A stretch of 64,000 bases of DNA from Zonotrichia leucophrys gambelii (taxonomy: Eukaryota; Chordata; Aves; Passeriformes; Passerellidae), in assembly GCF_028769735.1 (NCBI RefSeq), contig NC_088172.1, positions 65,317,075 through 65,381,074 of the forward strand, read 5' to 3'. Shown piece after piece: positions 11,726 to 23,530 of the stretch (positions are counted from its first letter, which is position 1; the number at the start of each line of letters is the position of its first letter). Made by a program: the position numbers and the translations under genes. The notes below the pieces were generated by a model. The model did not search any database. It had not been told where the DNA came from and worked only from the letters and a program-made list of their open reading frames with translations.

Positions 11726-14700
11726 AGGAGATAGGACAATGATTAACTTGGCAGCAAAAAAGAGGTTAGAAGATGACGAAAATATCTAGAGATATACAGA
11801 GAAGAGAAGCATTGAGAGATACAGCCAAGAAAATTCTGGCAAGATTTACTGTTCTTATTCATTAATATTTGATCCAACAATCTATGTTTGGCCAGTTGTT
11901 TTTCAGGTGTTGTCTTCCCTACAAGTTCAATAACCAAAGGAAGCATGGGTGGTAGGGTGAAGGGCTTGTTCCACCTATCCAGCCCCAGGGGAAGGACAAT
12001 GGTGCTGCAGGGTGGGAGCCAGCTCATCCTCCAGCTCCCTCCAGTGGAAACCATGGCCCATGCCCCCAGGGTACCTGCTTGATAGGAAGGTTGGGAATAG
12101 GGAACAAGGGGAAGAAAAAGGGAGGGAATACACACAGGGGAAACTAGGGTAGCTTTGGGTCTCTTTAACACACAAGTATTCCAGAAAAGGAAAGGCACTA
12201 TAAATATCCACAGCCTTGAGAGAAACTCACAGGAATAGCCAACTTCAGAAGAGAATCAACACTTGATATTTAAGTTGGAACCAAAGGTAGATTTATTAAT
12301 AAGTGAAACTGGACCTGAATTCTGGCATTACTTATTTGCTAGATGAGATGAAATATGTGGTCTAGATATACAGTCAAGTCTACAGAACCTGAGCTAATTA
12401 AAACACTTCATTAAATCAGTCACATCCCAGCTGTGGAGCATAAGCATTCATCTACACCAAGTCATCATCCTGTACAATATTTCATGGCAAAAAAAAAGAA
12501 AAAAGGGAAGAGTCATGACCATGTGCTTCTTCCAAACTACTACACAGACGGATCCCTGTAAACTTCGGTAGCAAAGTCATCTTGTCACTGTTTCTTAAGT
12601 GACTGGCAAAGTTTGGATGAATTCCTTACAAATATATTACATTCACCTTGCTTGGATGCTTGCACAAAATTGATTAAATACACACAAAAAGTGAGAACAG
12701 AAATACACCTAATGTGCAATCCTAGAAAATGCCTTCTAAGCTCTGACTCCTGTAGTTGTTCCAAGCCTGGAGGTGGGTACAGTGCCATGATGAAATATAG
12801 AAGAAGTATTGCACACAGAATGCTCAACAGCTGTTGGGCCATACATTTGATTAAATAATGACACAGGAGACTTAGATTTCTTCCACAAAGCATTTCACCT
12901 GGTACCATATGGCAATTAATTAAGAAACTGAGAACTACAAGATAAAAGCTCTTTGAATTTAAGTTTTTTAATGTATTAAAAATTAACTGATATTTCTCAA
13001 AGTGCAATTTGAAGTGGGAAATCTTTCTTGTGCGCTTCAATCTCCACCAAGTGGGTGTGACTTTTGTATATATGACATATATTTATATTTTTATCAGTGG
13101 GGGAAAAAAAAGTTTTAGCATTGCAGGTGGCACAAGATAACACTTCTATTTATCTATGTGCAATTCAAGAATTATGGTAGGAGTTAGGCAGTTCATATGG
13201 TCCCCTCAAGCCATAAAATATTGTGATGGAATGAAATCCCTCTTTTCTTGTGGAAACCAAAGCATTTCTCTGCTGTTGTCAGTCACTTACTAAATATGCA
13301 CTGATCCAAAAGTGTGACTATTTAGAGATTGCTTGGGCAAGGAAAGAGTTCAACAGCTATAAGGACGCAAATTTACAGCAGTGCTACTGTCATTAAGAAG
13401 GAGGATGCAAAACTGCTTTAAGAGGGACTAAATAATAAGCTCCAGGTGAAAAAGAGGAAATAGGAGGGACGCATTCTTGCAGGACTTTCAGTTGAATCAG
13501 GGGACCCTCTGGGGACAGAAAGAACAAATCTACCTAGCCATGATCCTGAATGAAGGCTACCAAATTGAAAAGAAGTTGAAAAACTTAGAGAGTTTCACCC
13601 CTTCCCAACTCTTCTGAAGGACAAGAAATAAAATTAAGACTTATCTGTGTGTGTATGTGTGTGTGTGCTTATTATTTCTTCAGATCTTTCTTTCATGTTC
13701 TTCTAAGCAGTTTGTAACACTATGTTAGAGTCTGGCACAAAGCCTGTGTGTGCCTTTGTATGCTTCTACTGGGTCTGCAGCTCCAGAGAACCCCAGAGGA
13801 CACAGTTTTGGAAAGGGCTGAATGTGCAGCAGCAGGAGTCCACAGCTCACAGCACAAAGCCAAGACCCTTTCTTGAGACTCCACACTGAGCTGTGAGAGA
13901 TCCCATGATGAAAATTCTGGTTAAAGACAATTTTGACTCACTTTTGACTGAAACTGAACAAACACAAAAACATTTCTCACAGGTGGGAAACATTGTTTCT
14001 TACTTGGTGGTGAACTAAAAATTGGACATGGACTTTTATCATATCCTTGGAGGATGCCCCAACAAAGCTTCACTTACTGTGCAATCAAGCTCTGTTATTA
14101 GCATGGGGAACTCAACTTTGTTGGGAAAAGAAAATCACTGGCTGCTTTATTCAGCTAGACTCTTTCTGATAGTCTGGGTTCAGACCATGGGGACAATGAC
14201 TCACATCTTAAAATTAAAAGTCATCACTACACTGAACATCCAGATTTTCAAAGGGTCTCTGTTTGATTAAATGTGTTTTAAATTATAGTAGAGAAGGAAA
14301 CGAATCTGTTCACATAATAAATAAAACCCTCCACTTGGGATGCACAATGCAAGACTTGGAGTACCAAGAAGCTGTTCTCATCTCAGAACACGGCTGCAAC
14401 AGGGACATAATCCAGAGTGGCTACTCTGTTAACTTCCAGCATGGACTTAGTTATTTTCTACAAAGTTCTGCCTACATTTAGCTGGCTCTGGAGGTGAGTT
14501 AAGTGGAGCAACCAATAGATGTTCTTTTGTGACAAAGTCTCTGTTTAAGGAGATGATTCAGTGCATTGTTTTAAATTCACCCCCTCGCACACACTCACTT
14601 ATTTTGCCTCCCCATGAGGACAGGTCCTGAGCCTACAGAAATGTAGTTGCTATTGGAGATATGTTCACTGGGAAAAAACATGTAGATTTTCATCATGGTA

Positions 14701-17700
14701 GATGCACTGATGCTCTCTATTATGCTCCTTGATTGAGGACATTTTATCTGATGTGCTCTCAGACAGAACTCCTTGCTATATGCTATTCTATGAAACTCTT
14801 GAGCAAGAGGCAGGGCAAGCTTACTGTGACAGTCAGGGCAGGATGGCTTGTCAGACTGGAAGGAGGTAGGTGCCCTCCAGCATGTAATCCTTCAGCTCCA
14901 AGGGAGGCTACAGTGTCTAATTCAGAACTCCCAGCTCATGCCTGTGCAATCCACTTCCTCACAGCCTTGGTGGCTGGAAGATGCAGGTGGCTGGAGCAGA
15001 CTGGAAGCTGCAATAAGATTTGCCCAGCCATGCCTAAAGGTGAGCTGGGCAGACACTCTAAGCAGTGAGGATGAGTGAATGGGCTTGATCTTCAGGTGAT
15101 TTCAAATACTTCTGAATTGATTGGACAGGCTTTTGTGCCTGCTCATGGATGGCAAGACCTGTGATGGGCATGGGATGTGAATGCATCATTGCGCAGCTCT
15201 CCCTCTAGACAGTAAAATACAGTCTCCTTTGTAGATAATTCTCAGCATGTAGAGAGAGCTAGAGAAAGCTAGTAGCTCTTGCCAATCTTGCTCTGCATGG
15301 GACTTTAGGGCTATAACTCCCTGGAAACTCCCTTTTGTTCCCAGGAGAAAAGCCATCTATGACTCTCTTGACTCAGCCCAGGACCATCCTTTATTCTCCA
15401 CCAGTGCTAACCCAAACAGAGTTTTTAAGTTAAAAGCTAACACATGTAAATTTAGAAAGATTCCTTAGGAATCAACAGAAGTTTTTAATTTAAACATGGG
15501 ATTTGTACACAGCAAAAGAGGCAGTGATAAGGAAAAGAAGAAAGGAAGGAAAGCAAGCAAGTCCATGCCTAACCCCATGAGCCTTGACTATACTGAGTAT
15601 AAAACATAAGAACAGGTACAATTGTTTGCATTTTATTCATGAGAAAGTGAAGTTCTCTCTCCCTCACATATTCATAAATATTCACATATTTATTTTTGTC
15701 TTCTAAATCTACTCTGTTTCAGCTGGTAGCCATTCCCCCTTGTCCTGTTGCTACGCACTCTTGTAATGCTTGTACATTCACTGTATTTTACCTTATGTTG
15801 AATATGGCTCTGACTTTATAAATATCTTTGCTTGTCCACGTGTCTCACTGGTAATTTGGACCTTAGGCTGCATTCTTGCTACCCTCAAACTTAGAGATTC
15901 CAAATGCGTAGGCACCATTAGAACTGATTTTCCCAAACCTATTCCATTTTTGCACTCTGAGCACATGGTTTTTAGTCATGCTTTGCATGCAAGAAAGCTC
16001 CATACAAAACAAGTGATCTTTCACCCCAAAGGGCTAACAGAGAGATGTTGGGGACATGGCCACAATCCCCCGTCCCCAGGTCCCCAGGCCTCATTCCTCT
16101 GAGTGGGAGCATGGGCTCATTGCCTGCCTTTTTTCCTGGAGCAGGTTGTGCCTTCTGGCCTGTTCTCTGTACTTGCGTGGAAAGAAAATGCCCATCGCCT
16201 TGTCTTCTTACAGGCCATTCACATAGGGGAAAATGAAGAGCTTTGCCTTAGTCAGAACATGTCAGCATTTGAGTCAATGGCAAACCTGATTTATTTTTTC
16301 TCCCAGTAGGTAGGAATGTGCTTCTGTGCAGAATAACAGAAGACATCCTCCACCACCCCCTCCTTGCTGCCTATTTGTTTTCTCCCATTAAGTCTGTGAG
16401 GAAATCCTCTTGGTAAAGCCAGTTAATAAGATTAGATAAATGTCTTTGAAACCAAAATGCTGATATAAAAATCAGAACAACAGAGCACCAGCTGGCTTTT
16501 CTTTTGCTCATTCAAATGCAGCTGGAACACCACAGCCACTAACATGCAAACTGGGAGTGATAATCAATAAGCAGTGAAACAAGAGCAAGATGCCTCTGGA
16601 GGAATTTTCCCTTGGTGAGAAAGATGGATTAACTCTAATTCTCAAGGCACATGAACAAAAAGCATTTGCCTAAATTCAGACATATTTTAAATACTGCTCC
16701 AGAGAACTGTGACAGCCTGAAATAGCAGTGAAACAAGATTCTCAGGACACAGCCAATGATGATATTTAATGTAGGCACTGGCTTTTTTTAATGCAAGGTA
16801 GCTGCTGCATTTTACAATAAGGAACATATAATAACTATGTATAATGATTAAAGGCTGTTTAGTTAAGGACACAGGGTGAGAGAATGATATTGCTGACTAT
16901 TACAGCTCTGTGCACACAAAGGCATGCAGTTCTGGGCAGCTTATCCAGCAGGGTGCTGTGTACACAGCAGGCCAAAGACAGAAACATTAACTAAATCACA
17001 AGTTCGGATCATTTATCTTATCGTCGCATGGGGGAAGAGTTTATCTTTCAAGCAGGCACACCTGCTCTCCTTGTAAAACTTTACTCATTCCATTGCCAAC
17101 CGCGTTCTTTCTTCTTGTTCAAACACGCCGCTGCAGGAGTGGGATGGAGCCTGGGGTGGGTGTCCATCTCTCCTGGAGTGAGCTCTTGTCTCTGCATCTG
17201 CACGTCCTGTCTCAGGTGGGAACACCTGCCCATCCTGGGGAACTGGCCCTTGGCAGCAGCACAGAGGCTCCATCACCCATTCACATCACCCACAACAAGG
17301 GTGCCAGGCTGAGATCAAAAACACTCTACAGGCATTAACAGAAACAACACAAATTCCTCATTTTGTGCTTCTGCTTATGGAATAAAGCAATAGGAATCAA
17401 ATTTGGGAATCTGATGGAACTTGAGAGTTTCATTGCATTGTGGTAGTCTAGTGAACTGGGTTAAAAATCTCATTAACTGGGATTTCACATGAAACCTGTA
17501 ATGTCTTTCAAGATAAGATAGACATGAAATATCCAACCTCTGGCCAAAGGGACAACTCTATGAGGGTGGCATAAAACCCAGGTGGATGAATGATCACCTC
17601 AAAAATTATACTGAGTTAAGCAAAGATCACATAAATACTAGAAACGGGGATTGGGATCTGAAAAAGTCATGTTAGAATTGAGAGTGTGTGCCACCAAAGT

Positions 17701-17820
17701 GGGAATTATTTCAGTTAATCTGACCTCAATCCTAGGCAAGTCTTGTCCTAGAGATGAGGAACTAAAACAAGAGCAGGTGCAGGGAAATGTTACAGGGCCT
17801 ATTCATGAAATAACAAACCT
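11726..17820. other. Gene-poor flank, middle part
   Basis: No gene supported. The longest open frame (minus, 12,585-13,040) lacks family resemblance. A short GT repeat lies near 13,651-13,670. The interval about 16,370-17,080 has the texture of conserved non-coding DNA (TTATCTTATCGTCGC, GATAA and TAAT cores). Confidence 0.5.
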
Positions 17821-17829
17821 ATTTTATGA

Positions 17830-18220
17830 GTGGACACTAAAAAAGCTGTGCTTGTTTAACATAAAAAAAAAAAAGGAGTCTGAGAAAGGATATGGTTCCT
17901 TATTATAAATACATTGAAGTGATATGCAAACATTAGACAGAGAGCAGAGCCACCCAACTAGGGGACAATATTGGCACAAGAACAAATTGATATGAATGGG
18001 TTGTGAAAAGAAACTTGGATACTAGAAGAGGGTTTCTAAGCAACATGGACAAGGTTCTGGTACAGCAGTACAGCAAACAGATGAGTAGGAGAGACAGGTT
18101 ATTTCTGGTATTTGACAGAGCTGAAAAAGATCATGTGCAATCTGGTTGACTGAACCAGCAGCACACAGCACCTAAGAGGTCCCTTCTAGTCCCATCCTTG
18201 ACATTTCTAAATGGTTTTCA
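17830..18220 (+). mobile_element. Old CR1-type LINE 3' fragment
   Basis: The order CTGTGCTTGTTTAACATAAA, AGTCTGAGAAAGGATATGGT, ACAAATTGATATGAATGGGT and CTAAGAGGTCCCTTCTAGTC follows the 3' end of CR1/L3 LINEs. Many substitutions and indels indicate age. Confidence 0.65.
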
Positions 18221-20029
18221 CTAATTGGAGGGGAAACTACATACACAAAGGTCAAACTCGATATCTTTGGAAAATTTGTATAAAAACACCTGAATAAATA
18301 GAACTTATATTAGGACAGTTTGTAAAAGTCAAAAGGAAATGAAAGCTTCCTTTTGATTGCTAACAGCTGCAATCCCTGCCATCCAGCCAGGCTGTTGGCA
18401 AGAGAATCCCCACTGTCACCCACCCACCGACGTACACGGCCGGGGCACTCACGCTCACACCCGTTGTGCTCTGAGCCTGCAGGAGCCATGGCTATAGATC
18501 ACCAGGCTGCAGATGCTGGGCTCCCTCCACCACACATCCTGTCTTTCCCACAGACAGGACAGCACTTGCTTGAATGTTAATGAAAACAAACTCTCAAAAT
18601 ATCCACAGCACAGGTTTGACACAGTTCATGTTAAATTAAACTCCATGAATCAAGTACAAGTATTTGCATATGTGGTTGCTCTTTCCTGAGATCAATGTCT
18701 GTCTTGCTTCAGTATGTTCACCTGTTTAAAAGTAAGGGATGCTAAGAAACTCTGTTGGGCACTATCTCATGTTAGCTGGTATAGAAAATGAACAAAAAAA
18801 AATTCTAGCCCCACAGTAACCTCCCTTCTCCCCCCACCCTGCTTCATTATATGTATGCAAATCACATGGGAGAATAAAGCAAAAAAAAAAGAAAAAGAAA
18901 TGTTACAAATCAGGTTAAATTATTCACTATTTCTGGGATGAATAATAGACTATAAATAAATAGACAACAATGGTGTGTGATAAAGCTTTAAAGCTCACAA
19001 TGTGATTCTTCATGTCAAGTAACTTCTGATTAATTTGAATAGAAATTAACAGCAAACTGGAAGATAATTGTGTAGAAGCTCTGTATCCTGGATCCAGAGC
19101 GCAGGTGCTGGGACACATCTGCCCCCAAGGGTAGCACTGAGACCATTATTCTTAACCAGAAAACACCCTGCCCCACTTTTACAGCAGAAGACTCAGGAGG
19201 ACAGAGAAATGCTATCAATTTGATGGGTATCAGTTCTGTAATCATCCCACAGCCATGTCCCCAGAGGTATATTTAGTATTGGATGCATTTTCTACCAAAT
19301 AAATATACCAGACTTCAGTGTTAATACACCATTAAAATGACACCATCATGCTACATGGAATACTATAAATTAGACTTTGAATATTAGAGGCCAGACAGGA
19401 ATAGTCATTACTCTCTCCCCTGCTCCTTTCTCCATCACTGCCTACCCTCCCAGAGAAAAATATTTGTAAAGGAAGCAGATTGTGACAGCATCTGTGACTT
19501 TGAGGCAGACTCTCTGCTGATGCAGGTTCCTAAATATCAAGAAATGAGTGCTGGGAGGGTCAGCTGGAGAACATTTTCAGTTCAGAGCATGGTGCTGAAG
19601 ATGTGAGCTGGGTTTGCTTTATCTTCCCTCCTGCCTCTTTTTCTCCTCCCTCTTCCCTCACATCATCTCTCCCTACCCCTTCCCTTTGGCGCTATATAAA
19701 CCAGAGGGCAGGGCATCCAGCTGCTTCCCTGGCAGAACAATGTTTGGGCAGAGTCCATGTTGACACAAGTGCATTATATCCTGAAGGGTCAACTGCACCT
19801 TTTTGCCTTTATTTTTTTTTTTCCTACACTTCTTTTTTATCAACTGCTAAGAATTAACCTTCTGCTTTTGCACAGATGACATTAGTTCAAAATTTATGAT
19901 TCTATCACTCTACTATCCTGCCAGTTTAAGGGCAGTATTTTCCCATTGATATGACTAACATTCCTTAACATTTAATAAAAGGTGCATGCAGGACTGACTA
20001 GACAACCAGGACTCCATTCTTCCATCTTG
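18221..20029. other. Intergenic DNA with a TATA-type sequence
   Basis: Mostly AT-rich. A CpG cluster sits at about 18,420-18,470, and a pyrimidine tract followed by GGCGCTATATAAACC lies at 19,614-19,703. No gene is supported downstream of it. Confidence 0.4.
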
Positions 20030-20375
20030 GGCTTTTCTGAGCAAGGATTAAGAGGAACCTTATTGCTCTCTGCAACTACCTGAAAGGAGATTGTAACCAG
20101 ATGGGACTTGATCTTCTCTCCCAAGTAACAAGCAATTAGACAAGAAGAAATTGGCCTGAAGATGCTCCAGGGAATGTTTAGGTTGGGTATTAGGAAAGAT
20201 TTGTTCACCAAAACGGTGGTCAGGCATTGTAACAGGCTGTCCAAGGAAGTGATAGATTCACCGTCCCTGGAATTGTTAAAATAAAATGTGTGGATACAAT
20301 GTATGCAGCTTGAGAAGTACTTGGGTCCACGCACCATCCTGCAGCTCTGAAGGGGCAAAACAGCTTCAGCCACCT
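20030..20375 (+). mobile_element. CR1 LINE 3' fragment
   Basis: AACTACCTGAAAGGAGATTG, CTTCTCTCCCAAGTAACAAG, TTTAGGTTGGGTATTAGGAA, GGCATTGTAACAGGCTGTCC and CACCGTCCCTGGAATTGTTA follow the chicken-repeat-1 3' consensus in order. 5'-truncated, as is usual for CR1. Confidence 0.88.
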
Positions 20376-21235
20376 AGAGGCGGCAGCACAGCCAAAACAC
20401 TAACTGCTTGGGAAACAGAACCATTCCTCACCATTTCAGAAAATACCCCAATTCCATAAAATGCTCTTAAAGTGAAGTTCAGCCAGTGGAGTTGCTTGCA
20501 GAGAGGTGTATCTGGGACAATTTCACCTATTACCCAAGGACATATCTTAACTAGTGAAGTTCCTCACAGATTTACAACTCATATTCTCAGAACAAACAGC
20601 CTGTGATTCTTCTAGATATTCTAGGCACATTTTCTGCATGCCATAAGTTTGGTTTTTTTTCTGGTGGCAATAGTCTCCACAGTCTATGAAAAATAGACTA
20701 TCTGATGGTGCTTGACTATTCTTTCCTTAATGGGATCTCTACTAAAATGAGCACAAAGAAACACATTCCCCCCTCCACCCTTCTAAAATTTGCACATTAG
20801 TAGTTCAGTGTGCAGATACATTTTAGACACAAAAACGATCAAGCAAATCAAAGATTTTTGGTTTTTTAAAGAAACTTCCACAAAGTCTTTGTGTGTTCCC
20901 TCTTCCAAAACACAATGCTGTGGTATCTCAGAGTTTCTGAAGTGGCAGTGTAGGCACTGTACTCTTATGTTTCATTGAGTGCTCGTTCAAAACAGCTGTA
21001 TGTTCTATATAAAACATGTTTACATAGTAAATGTACTTCCTGTAGACACAAAGAAATGTTAATGAATAACCATTCCTGCATTTCAAATTTTGCAGGGCTG
21101 TGGGAAGGATCAGTGCATGACAAAATAGTTAATGTTCACCCACTTTCTGGCACATGAAATCTGTTACTACAACTAATCCCTTACAGAGAAAAGAAAACAT
21201 GGAAAACAAACTGGCGCTGGCTGGTTCTACTATGC

Positions 21236-21259
21236 TTTTTTTTTTTTTTTTTTTTTTTT
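21236..21259. repeat. Poly-T run, 24 nt
   Basis: Uninterrupted T tract ending before GAGAAACTG. It could be a mononucleotide microsatellite or the tail of an antisense retro-insertion; no element body was recognised beside it. Confidence 0.9.
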
Positions 21260-22358
21260 GAGAAACTGTGAGATGCATATACATGGGAGAGGAACAGAGG
21301 AGGTATTCAGTGAAGAATGCCAGAAGGCATGGACTCCTTTTGGTAGGCAAGGCTGTTGGCTTTAATTGTATATATTGTCTTGGATTCTCACCTTCAGAAA
21401 AAACGCCAGTTTGATCTCACACAGTATTCACTACCCATATTTACATCCTATTGCCTGAGGCCCAGGGAAGACAACAGGCATTTTCCTTTCAATTTCTATC
21501 TGAAAATCTATATGGCTTAAAAGACTTCTTAAATAAGAGATCTCCATTGATCTTTAAAAATTTTTAAAAAGCAAATATTAGGTGTTCTAACTTATAGTGC
21601 TGCCCTGAAAAAGCCTCAAAAAGAAAACTCATTTCTAATCAAGGGGAAGTTTTTCCAGAAACACAACGATATTAAAGAATCTATTATTTGCTTTGTAGCT
21701 GTGAGGTCCCACACATGATCCTCACTTCCCTGCAATGCAAGCCACTAAATTAATGAGGTTTTGCTATACAGCAAATTTATCTGAACTACGTGGCTCTTTT
21801 TTCCAGTCCTCTGAAAATACACAAGCCTGAAAAAGATGTATAACTAGAAACCAATCCCCTTCAAGGGAAACTGGAACACCGTGAGGAGGATCCTTACCAG
21901 AGTAAAGGATCTGCCCCAAAGAAGATGGAACAGGAATAGTTCACAGCAGCCAGGAATCTGCTCTGCATCTGCAGACCAATTTATGAAAAAAACGTGATAC
22001 ACCACACATGGACCACATGCACTCATGTAATGCAGGCAAAAAAGAGCTCTGCTGGGGATGTTCCAACATTTCCACACAAGATTTCATGGTGTACAAAAAT
22101 CACATAATGTGAATGAAAATCTTTTCTAACTGCAACCTTTCTGCATGGTTTGAAATTGCTACCGTGGACAAGGTTTTCAAAGCCCACCCAACAAGCAATG
22201 CTCAACTAGCTCTTCTTCACAGGGCAGCATATAAGTAGCACATTTCAGTTTCAACAGACTGAAAAATCATTACCACAGCAATAAGGCTGAGACCTTAGTG
22301 AAATATTCTCAATAAATGTATTTCTTGACAATTTTATTTTTTGCTCAAAATACATATA

Positions 22359-22402
22359 TTTTTACATACACCCTTTACATTTATTTTTACATACACCCTT
22401 TT
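22359..22402. repeat. Short tandem duplication
   Basis: TTTTTACATACACCCTTT occurs twice about 26 bases apart, a simple local duplication. Confidence 0.75.
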
Positions 22403-23239
22403 TTGGTGTTCTCAGAGCAATTAATAAGTGACAATCTGATTTTTTTTCTTTTAGGAATATCAATATTTATGTTTTGTAAAAAACAATGTTTTATTAAATT
22501 ATTTATTAAATTCAAAGATCTCATTCTTTTAAACTACGTAAGGAGAGCGGAAGCTGATGGACTTCTGACAAATTCCAAAAGTCCTCAGAAAGTAGTGTGG
22601 AAAATGTGATGAACCTCTACTTAACTACTAAAATGTTTGCAAAAAACCTTTTTTGGATGCGTTCCATTTCTCCGAAAGTGATCAGAAACAAATGGGAAAA
22701 CAAGTTTCTACAGAAGACACAATCAGAGACACATATAAACAAGACTGATGAAATCAGAAGAAAACTTGATTTTTTTATACACATCCAAAGAAAAGAGATA
22801 AGAAAGTGGATGTCAGCAGGGAGTGTTATTTTGAATTGCCAAACACTGCCACCATGTGTTCACTTCAAAGGCCATCAAGCTGCTTCAAAACCGCTAGATG
22901 GGATTTATTAAAAGATGAAGTAAATCAAATTTGTTGCTCTATCTCTTACGTAACCGTTTCTGTATAATGCAGTAGTGATGACAACCCTAATAAGGTTTTA
23001 ATTACTTTTAGTTGCTGGTGTTATGTTTGAATAAGAACACATGGTTCTGTTTCTAACCCTTCCTATTGCCATTGAGGAGAGCACAAACTAGAGAATGGCT
23101 CAAAGAACACAAAGAACAAGCTTTGTTTTCACACACAGATGTGTAGCCATAAAAGATATTTCATGGTACTTGTGCAATGCCCACCGCAGCCAACGTGTAG
23201 CTGATCCTGATGCTCCCTAGAAAGTACCAAAAATCACAA

Positions 23240-23530
23240 ATGTTGAAATGGCTTGAAGTTCTATCAGGGGAGGTTTAGGTTGGAAAAAAAATAGAAAAAT
23301 ATTCTCCATATTAGAAAAATGTTTTCCATCCAGAAGGTTTTTGGGTACTGGAATGGGCTCCCCAGGGAAGTGGTACCAGCACCAGCCTGACAGAGTTTAA
23401 GAAGCTTTTGGACAGTGTTCTCAGGCACAGGGGGTAACTCTTGGAGATGGTTCTGTGCAAGGCCTGGAGTCAGACTCAGTCATCATTGTGGGCCCCTTGC
23501 AACTTGGCATATTCTGTGACTCTCTGATAA
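23240..23530 (+). mobile_element. CR1 LINE 3' fragment
   Basis: CAGGGGAGGTTTAGGTTGGA, GGAATGGGCTCCCCAGGGAA, CATTGTGGGCCCCTTGCAAC and CATATTCTGTGACTCT match the 3' end of a CR1 subfamily in order, with a repeated A-rich insertion at 23,285-23,325. Confidence 0.85.

Larger units (their letters stand above)
20376..23239. other. Intergenic DNA without recognised genes
   Basis: AT-rich. It holds a 24-nt T run at 21,236-21,259 and a short tandem duplication near 22,359-22,402. No gene supported. Confidence 0.5.

Noticed and set aside
12585..13040. 151-aa minus-strand open frame
   Set aside because: No family resemblance and no promoter or poly(A) support; expected by chance in a window of this size.
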